DNA of 64,000 nt. It comes from Zygnema cylindricum. Its lineage: Eukaryota > Streptophyta > Zygnematophyceae > Zygnematales > Zygnemataceae. Below are positions 32,901 to 43,867 of the stretch, piece after piece (within the stretch, counting starts at the first letter, position 1; every line of letters starts with the position of its first letter). The notes beneath the pieces were generated by a model, which saw only the letters and a list, made by a program, of their open reading frames with translations, had not been told where the DNA came from and did not search any database. The DNA is taken from NCBI GenBank assembly GCA_037447655.1, contig JBBHKE010001904.1, forward strand, positions 1-64,000, written 5' to 3'. The position numbers and the translations under genes were made by a program.

Positions 32901-34456
32901 TCCACACAAGTAGAGAACACCCTTTTTATTGCAAAGTACAATTTTGAACATTCCTTGACTACCCTTTTTAGCTATGAAATAAACCTCATTATCAAATCTA
33001 GCTGTGAAGATTCCTTTCTTAGTTCCTGTTTCAAACTCTTTTTCATCCAGAACAGCTGTAGAGACTAGATTCTTGCTAAGCTCTAAAATGTAAAGAACAT
33101 CTTAGAGTGTTATAATTGAAGCTTTTCCATCAACTAAAACTTTTAGATCAACCGATCCAACAAGACTTTTGGTTTTCTACTCTACCATCTCCATACTCTA
33201 TCTCAACTGTTGCAATTTCTCTTAATTTAGTAAACCACCTCTTATCCTTGCACATATGCATTGAGGCCACTGAGTCTATGAACCATCCATCCTCAGCTAG
33301 ATTCCTCTTACCTCCGAAAACACACTTTTGTCTCCTCAGAATGTCTACATTCTTCTCAGTGGTTTTCGGTTTAAGAAGAAGCTCCTCAAGCTCTTCTTCC
33401 GGTTCGATTACTTCATCTTCTTCCTCGTTATGAACTTGAGTGAGAAAAGCCTTTTTTTTTCCTCCGTCTCTTGAGGAACCTTGTCTATCTTTCAGTCGGA
33501 TATTTGCAAACTTGATACAATCTGCCATATAATGTCCTGGTTTCTTGCAGAAGTGACATGGTCCACTTGAAAGAGCTCATCTCCCCTGTCGATCAAATCT
33601 GCCACATCTTTGTCCTGTTCCTCCAAAGTTTTAATAGGGATCCTTTCCTTTTTCCTCATCACGCTTCCGCTAATCAGATCATGCAGCAAATGCTTGACTT
33701 CCTCCCCTAAGTTCTATGGTACTCTCTTTCACTAAAATCATCCCCACTGTATCATCTTGATTCCAATTGTTATCACTAAGATCTTGGAACCGATAAATGA
33801 TATTCTAATACATTTCATATAGTTTTATTATCAGTGTATTTACTCTTTGTCTCTCAGAATAATGAGTGTATCAGTGTATCAGTTACTAGAGCTCTCTAGT
33901 TCTCCAAATAATGCTCCAAAGTCATTGCAATAATCATTCATACTTCCTCCCTTGTAAGTATAAGCTAAAATTTATTTTCTGCCAGTTGTTGTTTTTACAA
34001 TGATCCACTCTTATATTTTTTTACAAGAGATACCCAAATATGAGAGGAAGATCTAAAATGCATAAGGGGAATGGCAATACCCTTCACTATACTTTTGAGA
34101 ATTATGAGCTTAGCCACCTTATCCTTATAGTTCCAATTTTCATATTTTGACCATTATGTCTGACTCCGTGTCACCATTGCTGGTGGTGCTGTTGCCGATA
34201 TTGTCCTTGACAATGGAATCCTTCGAGAAGCAAATCCTCCTTTTTCTCCTTCCGTGATTATTTCCTCCCCTTCCTTGTCATCATTCGTGATGGTTGTTGT
34301 GGTAGTGGAGGTGCCAGAAAAACGTGTTCCTCCAAACCTAGGTGGAGGTGGACATCGAATTTTCCCGAAAACTATGCCTCAAAGGTGCTTCTCAAAAAAG
34401 TTCTCCCCAAGTCTAATCCATTAAATATGGGCACCCTAGAGGGTGGGCCCATAACT
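29960..34456 (-). pseudogene. Copia element A gag-pol, inactivated
   Basis: Minus-strand polyprotein remnant. Gag with a CCHC region lies around 33500-33700. The protease reads WFIDSVASMHMC (about 33262-33297), so the catalytic DSG is DSV. Integrase includes HTDVWGP and ITDDWSRY at about 32600-32700, then IRSD, and the FWAESMNYANF and PYERWTRRKPD segments at 32150-32300. The linker region lies at 31572-32057. Reverse transcriptase and RNase H span about 31500-29960, with VVGSLIYIMNCTQPDIAAAVGVL in outline at 30536-30610 and WSDAN at about 30405-30419. Multiple frameshifts and stops break every domain, and a 95-bp tandem duplication lies across the RT active site. Domain order is that of Ty1/copia (INT before RT). 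Confidence 0.88.
30932..31121 (-). repeat. 95-bp tandem duplication across the RT active site of element A
   Basis: Units 30932-31026 and 31027-31121 are near-identical. On the coding strand the first copy reads YVDD and the second, downstream copy YVED. A 95-bp insert also shifts the frame. Confidence 0.85.
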
Positions 34457-35329
34457 TGAAATTATGTGGTCTCCATTAACCCACAAAATGAGCAGCCTAT
34501 GTATAGCTTCAAGGATAATATTTTCCCCTTTCACTTTCCCACTGAATAAGTGCCGCTCAGGCACAGAAATATATTGACCAGCCTCACCCCTATGAGGAAA
34601 AGACTCCCTTGAGTTAAACGCAAAAATAATCACTAAATTTGCTCCCCTGAGCAATAAGTTATGGCGGGCCAAAGATGGCTTATAAATACAAAAGGTCACT
34701 GGAGAGAGGAGCCTCAAACTCACAACTACCTACTACTCTTTTCCTAGGCCAATCAAAAAAGTGTATAGTACAAGAAGGTACAGTGGCCGATTGTACTTCT
34801 TGTACGGCTATTGTATAACACAGTCTTCTAGTTGACACTTGTCAACTGGGGAGCCATCATTCCTCCTCCCAACTTTTCCGGCGTCTAATGACGTGGCACC
34901 ACGTGGCACAGCGCGCCGCTATGTTCCAAAGCCACCAAAGATTCATTCGGGTTTGGCGGGGGAGACGACGTCCATCTGATCATGTATTTTACACAATTAG
35001 ATTGGCGTCGGCGAGCGTCCTTTGACTATAGATGGCTTTTTGTCAATTTTCGTCTAATTTAGTGAAAGTGACGTTTGCAAAACAATTTAATAAAATAACA
35101 AACAAAGACGTGTATTTTTTCGTCACCGCCTTAATGGTTATGGCATACGTCTAGATAGTACTTGGTAGATATAGGTTCAAATCTGGTTTAGGGCAACATT
35201 TTTGTAATCTATCAATCTGTCTGCCTGTCTGCCTGTTTCTTTCTGACTATGGCGACAACCATGGTGACTCTCTCTCTCTCTTCACTCTAAAGTTTAAATT
35301 ACGAATTGAATATTAATGACTTCTTTTCA
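34457..35329 (-). repeat. 5' LTR of copia element A
   Basis: An 873-bp LTR. Its inner border TTTCA is followed by AGTTATGGGCCC (complement of 34445-34456), one base off the half-tRNA-iMet primer site. It contains the hairpin (34768-34805) and the antisense tRNA-like pair (35128-35184). From 34874 outward it forms the left arm of the palindrome centred at 35492/35493. Confidence 0.9.
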
Positions 35330-36112
35330 ATTTATTTGGTTTGGGTTATTACAGATTATTACCGAACATCAGGGGTGTTGACTATGAAGAGGAAATGGTA
35401 GCATGGGAGGAAGAGGAAAGGGAGGTAGGCGAAGAGGAGTTTGATGAAAACATGTTTGACGTAGATTTGGAATAGAGAGAGATAGGGAAGTTAACTTCCC
35501 TATCTCTCTCTATTCCAAATCTACGTCAAACATGTTTTCATCAAACTCCTCTTCGCCTACCTCCCTTTCCTCTTCCTCCCATGCTACCATTTCCTCTTCA
35601 TAGTCAACACCCATGATGTTCGGTAATAATCTGTAATAACCCAAACCAAATCAATTGAAAAGAAGTCATTAATATTCACTTCGTAATTTAAACTTTAGAG
35701 TGAAGAGAGAGAGAGAGTCACCATGGTTGTCGCCATAGTCAGAAAGAAACAGGCAGACAGGCAGACAGATTGATAGATTACCAAAATGTTGCCCTAAACC
35801 AGATTTGAACCTATATCTACCAAGTACTATCTAGACGTATGCCATAACCATTAAGGCGGGTGACGAAAAAATACACGTCTTTGTTTGTTATTTTATTAAA
35901 TTGTTTTGCAAACGTCACTTTCACTAAAATAGACGAAAATTGACAAAACGCCATCTATAGTCAAAGGACGCTCGCCGACTCCAATCTAACTGTGTAAAAT
36001 ACATGATCAGATGGACGTCGTCTCCCCCGCCAAACCCGAATGAATCTTTGGTGGCTTTGGAACATAGCGGCGCGCTGTGCCACGTGGTGCCACGTCATTA
36101 GACGCCGGAAAA
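34874..36112. repeat. Giant palindrome with no spacer
   Basis: Left arm 34874-35492 and right arm 35493-36112 are reverse complements with only a few differences (for example one extra G near 35860). The centre is GGGAAGTT|AACTTCCC. The arms contain part of the element A LTR and the hAT tail. Immediately to the right, 36113-36165 repeats 35441-35493 in direct orientation, and the sequence then continues into an AT repeat. Confidence 0.95.
35330..35475 (+). pseudogene. hAT transposase acidic C-terminal tail
   Basis: Continues the hAT frame interrupted at 29047: GLGYYRLLPNIRGVDYEEEM, then an Asp/Glu-rich tail ending in VDLE and TAG (35473-35475). An acidic tail after the dimerisation domain is common in plant hAT transposases. 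An inverted copy lies at about 35510-35655 in the right arm of the palindrome. Confidence 0.75.
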
Positions 36113-36165
36113 TTGATGAAAACATGTTTGACGTAGATTTGGAATAGAGAGAGATAGGGAAGTTA
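36113..36165 (+). repeat. 53-bp return copy after the palindrome
   Basis: Identical in outline to 35441-35493 (TTGATGAAAACATGTTTGAC to GATAGGGAAGTTA). It marks the point where the sequence resumes its original direction after the inverted copy. Confidence 0.92.
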
Positions 36166-36185
36166 TATGTATATATATACAAATA

Positions 36186-36218
<33 letters not shown>

Positions 36219-36310
36219 GTATATATATATGTATATATATATGTATATATATATGTATATATATATGTATATATATATATGTATATATATATATACATAT
36301 ATATATTCAC
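36166..36310. repeat. TATATATG/TATATATAC microsatellite
   Basis: About 145 bp of alternating TA with periodic G/C. The Tyr/Ile-rich minus-strand open frames are artefacts of it. Confidence 0.95.
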
Positions 36311-36464
36311 AACCTGCAACGAGTTAACATACTTTTAATGTAAGAATTAGACCGTATCCCCCATATAAATAGAAAGTTTGGTTTTTTTTTGCTTCAATGT
36401 GAACTTTATCTTTTTTGATTGTGGAAATGGATTTTTTATCGTGGACATTTTTTAACAAGGCCAA

Positions 36465-37075
36465 GTTGTACCAACAATGAGGCAGTCTGGTCTCTAGTTT
36501 AGCAACCAGGCAGTCTGGTCGCTAGTTCAACGACGAGGCAGTCTGGTCGCTAGTTCAATGACGATGCAGTCTCGTCGCTGGTTCAACAACCATGCAATTT
36601 GGTCGTTGGTTTAGCGACAAGGCAATGTGGTCGCTGGTTCAGTGAAGATGCAGTTTCGTCGCTGGTTTAGTGACGATGCAATCTCGTCGATGGTTCAGGA
36701 ACTAGGCAGTCTTGTCGCTGGTTTAGCTATGAGACAGTCTGGTCCCTGGTTCAGCAACCAGGCAGTCTGGTTGCTGGTTCGGCAACCATGCAGTCTAGTT
36801 GCTGGTTTAGTGACATGGGAGTCTGGTCGCTGGTTCAACAACCAGACAGTCTGGTCGGTGGTTTATCAACCAGACAGGCTGGTCGCTGGTTGTGGTCGGT
36901 GGTTCAGCAACCAGGCAGTCTGGTTGCTGGTTCAGCAACCATGTAGTTTGGTTGCTGGTTCAGTGATGAGGCAGTTTGGTCGTTGGTTCAGCAACCAGGC
37001 ATTCTGGTCGTTGGTTCAACAACCAGGCATTCTGGTCGTTGGTTCAACAACCAATCAGTGTGGTCGTTGGTTTTG
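36465..37075. repeat. Minisatellite of self-complementary ~27-30-bp units
   Basis: About 20 imperfect units of the form GGTCGCTGGTTCAGCAACC followed by AGGCAGTCT. Each unit contains the inverted pair GGTTGCTGGTTCAGCAACC, so single strands can fold into serial hairpins. The 158-codon open frame at 36627-37103 is a translation of the repeat. Confidence 0.9.
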
Positions 37076-37275
37076 TTGCACGTTTGAGTTTTTAGGGTAT
37101 TGAATATTTAAACATTTAAATTTGAAAAGTAAAAAAAAAGTATGAATTTTACTACAAATTTTAGAAAATTTGAAATTGTTTTATGTGCACTGTATGTCGT
37201 AATCTTTAGTTTACTCCGTGCGTTTTATGCGCAAAAGACATCTATAGTGTTTATGTTGTTTCGTGCATAGTACAC

Positions 37276-37500
37276 ACCGTGTATCACTACTAGTGTTAAT
37301 ATTTTTTTCTCCACTTAAAACATCATTTTCCCATACACACTGGCTTGATTTTCAATTTGAGACCGTCAATCGGATCGGAAGCTGGGAATATTACCTTTTA
37401 ATTGCAACCGTCAAGTTTGAAAATTGACATGCGTGTACGAAGAAAAGATGTTTAAAGAAACGAAAAAATCATTAACATTAATAACAATTCACGACGCACT
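37276..37500. mobile_element. Small terminal-inverted-repeat element, copy 2
   Basis: Short relative of 22109-22697. The left end is GTGTATCACTACTAGTGTTA and the right end is its imperfect inverse near 37475-37500. The interior matches 22525-22665. The copy is internally deleted relative to copy 1. Confidence 0.5.
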
Positions 37501-38494
37501 GTACCTGGTACCGTGTCCACGATTTTGTTTCGTTGAATTTGAGTCTTCGTCATTGAAGGGTATGTATGGTGCACGGTAAATAGCTTATATCGTTAATAAC
37601 ACTAAATCTGCGTTGGTGCCCGCGTAAATTGGGTTTTCTACTCACAAACCTAAAATAAAAATCATAACACTATTTCTCATTACGCTAATATAACTACGGT
37701 TTTATTAGCATTCAATTTTTAAACAGTATTGTACGAGATGTCCCAGTCCGTACTACAAATGTTAGGCTACCTTATAGACGTACGCAAAAAACGTCAAATA
37801 AACGCGCCTAGATGGGAAAGTGAGTGGCATTGACAAATGTAAGCGCATTCAAATTTAAGTATACAATCCTAGTAGCAAAGACGGGAAAGTTACCCGAACC
37901 TACTCTCATATGTTCAACCATAAAGCGGCTTTACTATGGGAACGTGTATCTAAACTAGTGTTATGTGTATAAATTAACGTTAATGTTTTGCAAGCGCTAA
38001 GTCCTCGAACCCAAAAACAACACTAATCATTTTTTTACGGTATAAGTTAATCACATTGTAGTCTTTGTGTTCGGCGTCTAAGTGTCCATTATGAGTTAGT
38101 GGAGCACATCATATGGTTGGTGTCCGTTGTACAATTGTGATATGTGATCGTGGAAAACAATATTTTGTTGCAAGGAGTTACAAAATAGCATTGAGGACAA
38201 TAAGTTTGATAGAGAGAAGAGCTTTTGTTGGAGAGTAAAGCTTCGGCCCAATATAATAATGTTTGGTCAAATCTCTGCGTTTTGATGTGAATGCTTTCCC
38301 TTATGCAATTTATTTGCCCACTTTGAGTGATATTGTGTTATAATCAATTTTACCATTTGGTAATGGAGCAGGTTGAGTACTTCAGTAGCGTGAGATTGTG
38401 TGAGGGTTGGGACGAAGGACAAAAAAAAACCACGCCTTCCCTATCAACAATTCTATAAAACTCTACCAGAGCCTTTCAAAGATAAGTCATCTCC
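37501..38494. other. No gene recognised
   Basis: AT-rich spacer with only short frames and no motif I can identify. Confidence 0.5.
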
Positions 38495-39150
38495 TACAGT
38501 TGTTTTTTAGGTGACTAATTTGTATTTCCTTTTGTATCTCCTAGATCTAAAAAAAAGTTAGAGAAGGAGACCGGCAGCTTCATGGGTGCCGCCTTGGCAA
38601 TCAAGATGACAAAGTAAGGGGAAAGGAGAGAGATAGGAGGGCGCTTTATGAAAAGGGTTAGTTTTTATGGGATTCGATCCACCAACATCCTGATCGATCA
38701 TATTCACCAAAAACCTCCGTCTTTATCTAATTGATCACAAAGAACTTTTGAAAAAGCTTTTGTTGAAGAAGCAATGGACAAATCGATGGAGTCATTTGTG
38801 CCACGTGACGCGCAAAGAGTGGTGCCGTACAAATTCGTACAGAAAGTATGGCGACTTAGGAGTAGATTATATCTTGTATATATGTTTTCTACACGCTACA
38901 CTTGTTTGATTGGCCTAGGTTTAGTAGAAAAAGGGTTCTGACTAGGTTTTTAGGACTTGGATTTTAAGAAGCCCTCTCTCCTAGGGGCCATCTATATAAT
39001 TATGTTGTCTTTGAACAACCATAACTAACTAGTGAGGGGAGCAAATTTGGAGATTATTTTTGAGTTGGACTCAGGGTAGTCCTGTCCTCACACGGAGGAG
39101 TCAAATCATATTCATTCTTTGCCAGGGTGGCAATAATAGTCTGAAAACTA
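38495..39150 (+). repeat. Old degenerate copia LTR related to those of elements A-C
   Basis: Shares landmarks in order with the element B LTR: CCTAGATCTAAA near the start (B has TCTAGGTCTAAA), CATGGGTGCCGCCTTGGC (B has CATGGCTACCTTGGC), and near the end GGGGAGCAAAT, GACTCAGGG and GCCAGGGTGGCA. It carries a very good B-box on the minus strand (complement of 38669-38680). Borders are approximate. Confidence 0.6.
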
Positions 39151-39959
39151 TTGGGCAATTGGGTCTATCTAGTAATAGAGGTGTAGTTGTGCATTCTATG
39201 GGAGGATGTGGTGCCCACAAAATATGAACAGTACCTTCCCGGGAACGTAGCAGATAAGCATTCAATTTTGCAGGTACTTAGTATGAAGAATTTCTTCCAA
39301 TTAGATTCAAATGGGTAAACGGTTCAAATGATCGATTGTGAGGCTTTTTCAAACAATTGATTAGAAATGTGTCGAGAATATTGAAAATGAGACAATAGAA
39401 AAGAAAGACAAGACCTCAATTTAAGAAGAGTCGCATCAAGGTTCTACTAATGTCAGTTTTGAAAGCGATTAACAAGATTCATTGAAAGAAAAATATCACA
39501 ATGCGAAACAAAAAGTCAAGATGACAATTCGTGTTTCGACAAAGTATTGAGTAAGGAAAGAGCTCCGAAATGTTTCCGAACAGAGTCATTTTTAGCAGTT
39601 GTAATAACGCAATTTCTAGAAAACATATTTGGTGAGAGTTGACTTTAAAAAAGCTTTCGAAAATTGTGAGTGGCAAGAACATAAAACGACAGATTGTAAA
39701 GCATTGAAGTTGTGAAATCTTAAAAGAATTGTGGCAACCAGTGAACAATTATGCTAACTTCTAAACCTTTTCGTAAACTTAATAGATCGGCGGTAGCGTA
39801 GCCCTGAAAAGAGATTTATTGAATAAAATTCTCAATGAAAAAGAGAAAAGTGATTAATGACTGAGTATTGACCGTCTCTGTGCAGAAATCAACTTCTTTG
39901 GAGGCGACCAAAAAGTAAAGCCTTATAAACAGGTGTTTTAAAGCGGATTTTCAAAAAGA

Positions 39960-40330
39960 AGGCAGACTTAAATATGTGGAACTATCACATATATCACACA
40001 TCTGAGTTCAATTTGAGGCGGATGATTTACAAGCCGTCTGTTTCCATAATGGAACTAGCATTCTGAAATAAAGTCATTGGCGGTGGGGATGTAGGCTCAA
40101 GAGCTAAACCCGAAAACGCATAAAGTGAAAGATATCAAGTGTCTAGCTCAACATCCTTCGGAGTTGGTACACATTGATCTTTGTGAACGTGTTAAACTTG
40201 AGAGTTTACGCATAACAAATATGCTTTCTTTATCTTTGATGACTTCACGTGGAGGTCATGGGATTATCCAGTATAAAAAAATTGGATGTGTTAAAAAAAT
40301 TGAATGAGTCGCATGTAATGGTTATAAAAA
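39960..40330 (+). pseudogene. Copia integrase remnant
   Basis: A plus-strand stretch reading ...NLRRMIYKPS... (about 40015-40045), then ELVHIDLCERVKLESL (about 40162-40210) and a decayed DDFSR...IQYKKKSDVFEK-like segment. This matches the pre-catalytic zinc region and first catalytic Asp (HTDLCGP) of copia integrase. Many stops and frame changes. It lies downstream of the degenerate LTR at 38495-39150 and may be the same old element. Confidence 0.6.
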
Positions 40331-42267
40331 TGTTAGAGAAAATTGAAAGAAAAACACTATAGTAATGTGCAATGTTTTTTGGGTTTCAATGGTGGTATAA
40401 ATAACGTAGAAAAAAAAAGCAACCTTATTATGAATGTTACACATGTTTTGTGGATGTGTTGTTCAAGTGCATATTTGAGTAGGATTTTAGATCAACCTTC
40501 CCTATATTAAGAGACTTAGAGTAAGAGGGAAAAAAGGGAAAATTAACATTTTACTTATATTTTAAAAGACGTGCTAGGGATAAAGACGAGAAGGTTTTTG
40601 CCACATTTGAGAAAAAAAACTGGTGTGAGGAGCAATAAATCTTTATAGGCCGTGTAAACGTTGACTATAACAATTTGAAAGCTTTGTAGTGAGGTCAATA
40701 TCATAGCAATCTGACGCATACTCATGCAACCGACGGCTTTTCGTATCAGTGAGCAAAGTGCGTCTTAAATGCGCGTAAGCATTTTTGGCGACTAACCTTT
40801 GCAGAATGGTCGTCAACATCACAAGGGTTAGCGATAGGGGTCAATATGATTTACAATCAAATTTTAAAAGTTGGGGCAACAAAATGGAATCTAAAGTGGG
40901 GCTCGACTTACAGAAGGGAATAAATAGCAAGTGTCAGAAAAAAACATAGGTATCAAAGAATTACGGAGAAAAGAGGTCGATACAAGGCTTCTCGGTGTAA
41001 GCGCCAATATTTCATTATTGTCATTGTGGGCTTGACTAGGAAATTGTGGAATAAGTGTCGTGGGAAAATGTTAAAGCATGAAACTAAGGAGGAAACACGC
41101 TAATAAAATTTTATCAAGGCTCAAGTCCGAGCCTTCACTCTAGTTTTTAAGGAAATAAGAAGCACACCGTCGTGGGCTTGATGGTGCTTGTGTAACATCT
41201 ACAATCTCATCGTATGGTTAGAATTCCCCTATCTTTGTATTCTTTTGCCATCGTGGCCAACTCCTTAGGCTTAATTATCAAATCTTGTTTTACCTCGTGT
41301 CGATAATTTTGTCAAAATACATTTGGTGCAAGGAAAATTCATAAGAGGAACGATTAGTAGAAAAGAAAAAATTATGCCCTCCTCACCAGCACCAAAGCTA
41401 CAATTCTTATAATATTACCGTATCATCTTCAAAGGGGGGAATTTGAGAGGTTGGCTTCTATCGGATGGCAAAAAACAATTAAGGCTTAAAGAAACAAGAG
41501 ATGCGAGGCCCATGGGCTATAACTTAGTGTCGTGCAACAGAAGAGGGGGATTACAAATATGGGTTAGCGAGCGGACACCATCGTCTCTTACAAAAAGGTC
41601 ATCGGGTAGCCACTCAGAATTAGGTCGCCACTAAAAGGGTTTATAAAGGTAATCATGCGCAACCACAAGAACAAACAAAGGCAATTGCACACACACCACC
41701 GTAGGCTTAACACCAATAAAGCTTGCTTGCCACAGCGCTCAGATATAACAATAAAAGTGACAAGGATGGTAAAAGGTCGTAGGGGTGTTAAAAGGGTGAA
41801 TAATATAAATTATCGATTAGCCCTAAATAAAAAAAGAATTTGTGTCAATAGAAACGGTTCTTTTTTAACAAACAAACATTTCAGGTTAAAATGAACAAAT
41901 ACGCTTCGAGGAATTCCGCAATAACATGACGAATACTACGGACGCCAAGAGTTAACGTCGACATAACAAAATCTAATCTTGAACACTACCCAATCATACC
42001 ACGGGAAAGCATGTGGACTTTATCAAATCTTAAGATCCAACGTCCGAATTAGGGTCATGTTATGCAAAAAATTGACGACAACACCAAGTCATTGTTAAAT
42101 ATTAGCCCGTGGAGAGTGGGATGTTTTTCAGTCTTGAAACCACATTGTGAGATACGTAATAAGAAGCCATGGGCGCCATAATACGAATTCAGCGTGCGGG
42201 TGCAATAGAAAACCATAAGAATCAATAAGGACCCCGCGAACCTTTGACGATAGTGTTGTTTTGGAAA
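40331..42267. other. No gene recognised
   Basis: A possible continuation of the old copia remnant around 40565-40620 (VFATFEK-like) is too weak to call. The GGGGGGAATTTGAGAGG at 41436-41452 resembles a polypurine-tract/LTR junction, but no partner was found. Confidence 0.4.
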
Positions 42268-42330
42268 AGTTAGTTTCGTGCGTACGCGAAGTTTCGTGCG
42301 TACGCGACGTTTTGTGCGTACTCGACGCGA
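42268..42330. repeat. About three tandem units of TTTCGTGCGTACGCGA
   Basis: Roughly 20-bp units carrying CGTGCGTACGCGA, ending in a degenerate copy. The Thr/His/Glu-rich minus-strand frame derives from it. Confidence 0.75.
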
Positions 42331-43428
42331 TTTTTAATGCGTAAGTACTCACAAAATGTAATGTGGAGGTTCGATTATTTTTATGTGTGGGGGAGAAAAT
42401 GTATGAATTATATTGGAACGTATGGTATTGGATTTCAAGTGAAGCGAAGAAATATGGGCAAAAGTACGGTTTGTGTAAGGGGAAATCGACGGCGGATCGC
42501 GAAGCGATCCAACGTGAGATAATCGACAAAGATGAAATGGTACGTCGCACGTAAAGAACATAATGCGACAAGTGGGATGTATGGAAAAGGACGCCGCCGG
42601 TACATAGAATCTTTTTGGGACAGGTGTACTTATTCTTGGCAGGCGCATTTATGACGAGGAACAAAATGTGATACGGACAAATTTGGATGGTTTGACGTCG
42701 TTTCGTCCGGTGACTTTGGGACCATGTGGCGCGACATCAAGAGTGTTGAATATGAGATACGGACGGCGGACAAAGGCCGCCGTTATTTTCAAGGAGTGGG
42801 GACGCGAAATCGCGTCAATCACACAATATTTCTTTTTGGACGTCTCGGAAGCTTTGACGAGATTCGCGAAGTCCTCTTGACTTATTCACCATGACTCAGC
42901 ATAAGATTGTGTGTACTTGTAAATATTTGGAGCAACAATGTTTTGTCTTTTTGCGTATTAATAAATTAGTGTTGAATATGACAGGTCTTATATACGTGAT
43001 CATTTAGGTTTGGACACTTTAAATTGTGTGTGTTTATGTGTCCGTACTTGTAGACAAGTGTACGTTTATAATTGCTTGACTCTCAGGTGTACGCTTACGA
43101 TTAGTTTATTCCTAGTAGCAGTTTATTAGGGTTAAACAGGACTTAATGACAGTTACGTAATTTACGTTGGATATTTGACATTTAGTGATTTGTTGACAGC
43201 TCACAATTGTATACATAGCTATGAGCTTTGTTAGCGATATCATCAATGCTTAGCATGAAAAGTAGGGGACCGAAGATGTAGACTTTAGGGTTGCCGATTA
43301 GGTCATGCATTTAAATGATACATTGATTATATGATTATACATTTGTTTATGTGTGATGCATTCATTTATTATTATTTATATGTGTTAATTTTATGTTTGT
43401 TTGATATGCATTATTTATGCGTTTGTCC
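42331..43428. other. No gene recognised; a few medium plus-strand frames
   Basis: Frames at 42363-42554 and 42668-42880 are adjacent and could belong to one decayed coding region, but I recognise no domain. Confidence 0.35.
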
Positions 43429-43600
43429 TAGGGTTTGTTTATGTTTATTATTCCATCAAACCTTAGATGTTATCCTAAGGTTTGTTTATGTTGATTACTC
43501 TATCAAACCTTAGTTGTGTTTGTTATGTCATGCATTGTCTTAGGGTTTGTTATGATGATGGAGATATATTACGCTTCTATTCCATGAAACCCTAGATGAT
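43429..43600. repeat. Three tandem hairpin units
   Basis: Each unit pairs CTAAGGTTTG (or CTAGGGTTTG) with CAAACCTTAG (or GAAACCCTAG) around a ~20-bp T-rich loop. Units lie at about 43429-43467, 43473-43514 and 43539-43595. Confidence 0.7.
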
Positions 43601-43867
43601 TTCATGCGTCTGTGTACGCATGCTTGCTCCGTCTGTGTGCGGATGAATGATTGCATCTCTGTATGCATGTATGTTAAATAGAGGATGCATTTCAAATGAT
43701 TGTTCATTGGCCTAGCTTTGCTTAACATTTTGTTTGATAGTTTCGGTTGCTTCTGCGATCTATTTTAGACCAAAGAACAACAGATAGCGCCCTCAAAAAA
43801 AATCCGACGACCAACAAAATCCCCTAAGTTGGTAAGAAGATTACATTAAAGTCTAGAGAAAATTGTG

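Larger units (their letters stand above)
29048..35329 (-). mobile_element. Copia LTR retrotransposon A (minus strand), inserted in the hAT gene
   Basis: LTRs at 29048-29945 (3' LTR) and 34457-35329 (5' LTR) enclose a degenerate gag-pol read on the minus strand in the order gag, PR, INT, RT, RNase H. The polypurine tract is AATTAAGGGGAG (complement of 29946-29957). The primer site is AGTTATGGGCCC directly after the 5' LTR. The hAT sequence reads continuously across the insertion (…AND / LFGLGYYR…). The left flank is GATTT (29043-29047) and the right flank is ATTTA, so the target duplication is imperfect, probably through mutation or loss of one base. The left terminal TG has decayed to TA. The two LTRs have diverged by many substitutions, so this is an old insertion. 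Confidence 0.9.

Noticed and set aside
36627-37103. 158-codon plus-strand open frame rich in Trp, Gln and Val
   Set aside because: A translation of the 27-30-bp minisatellite; composition and periodicity are explained by the repeat.
41436-41452. Polypurine tract and start of another LTR
   Set aside because: GGGGGGAATTTGAGAGG alone is not enough; no matching LTR, primer site or pol domain was found nearby.
42128-42664. 178-codon minus-strand frame
   Set aside because: Built around the CGTGCGTACGCGA tandem repeat (Thr-His-Glu repeats) with no recognisable domain on either side.
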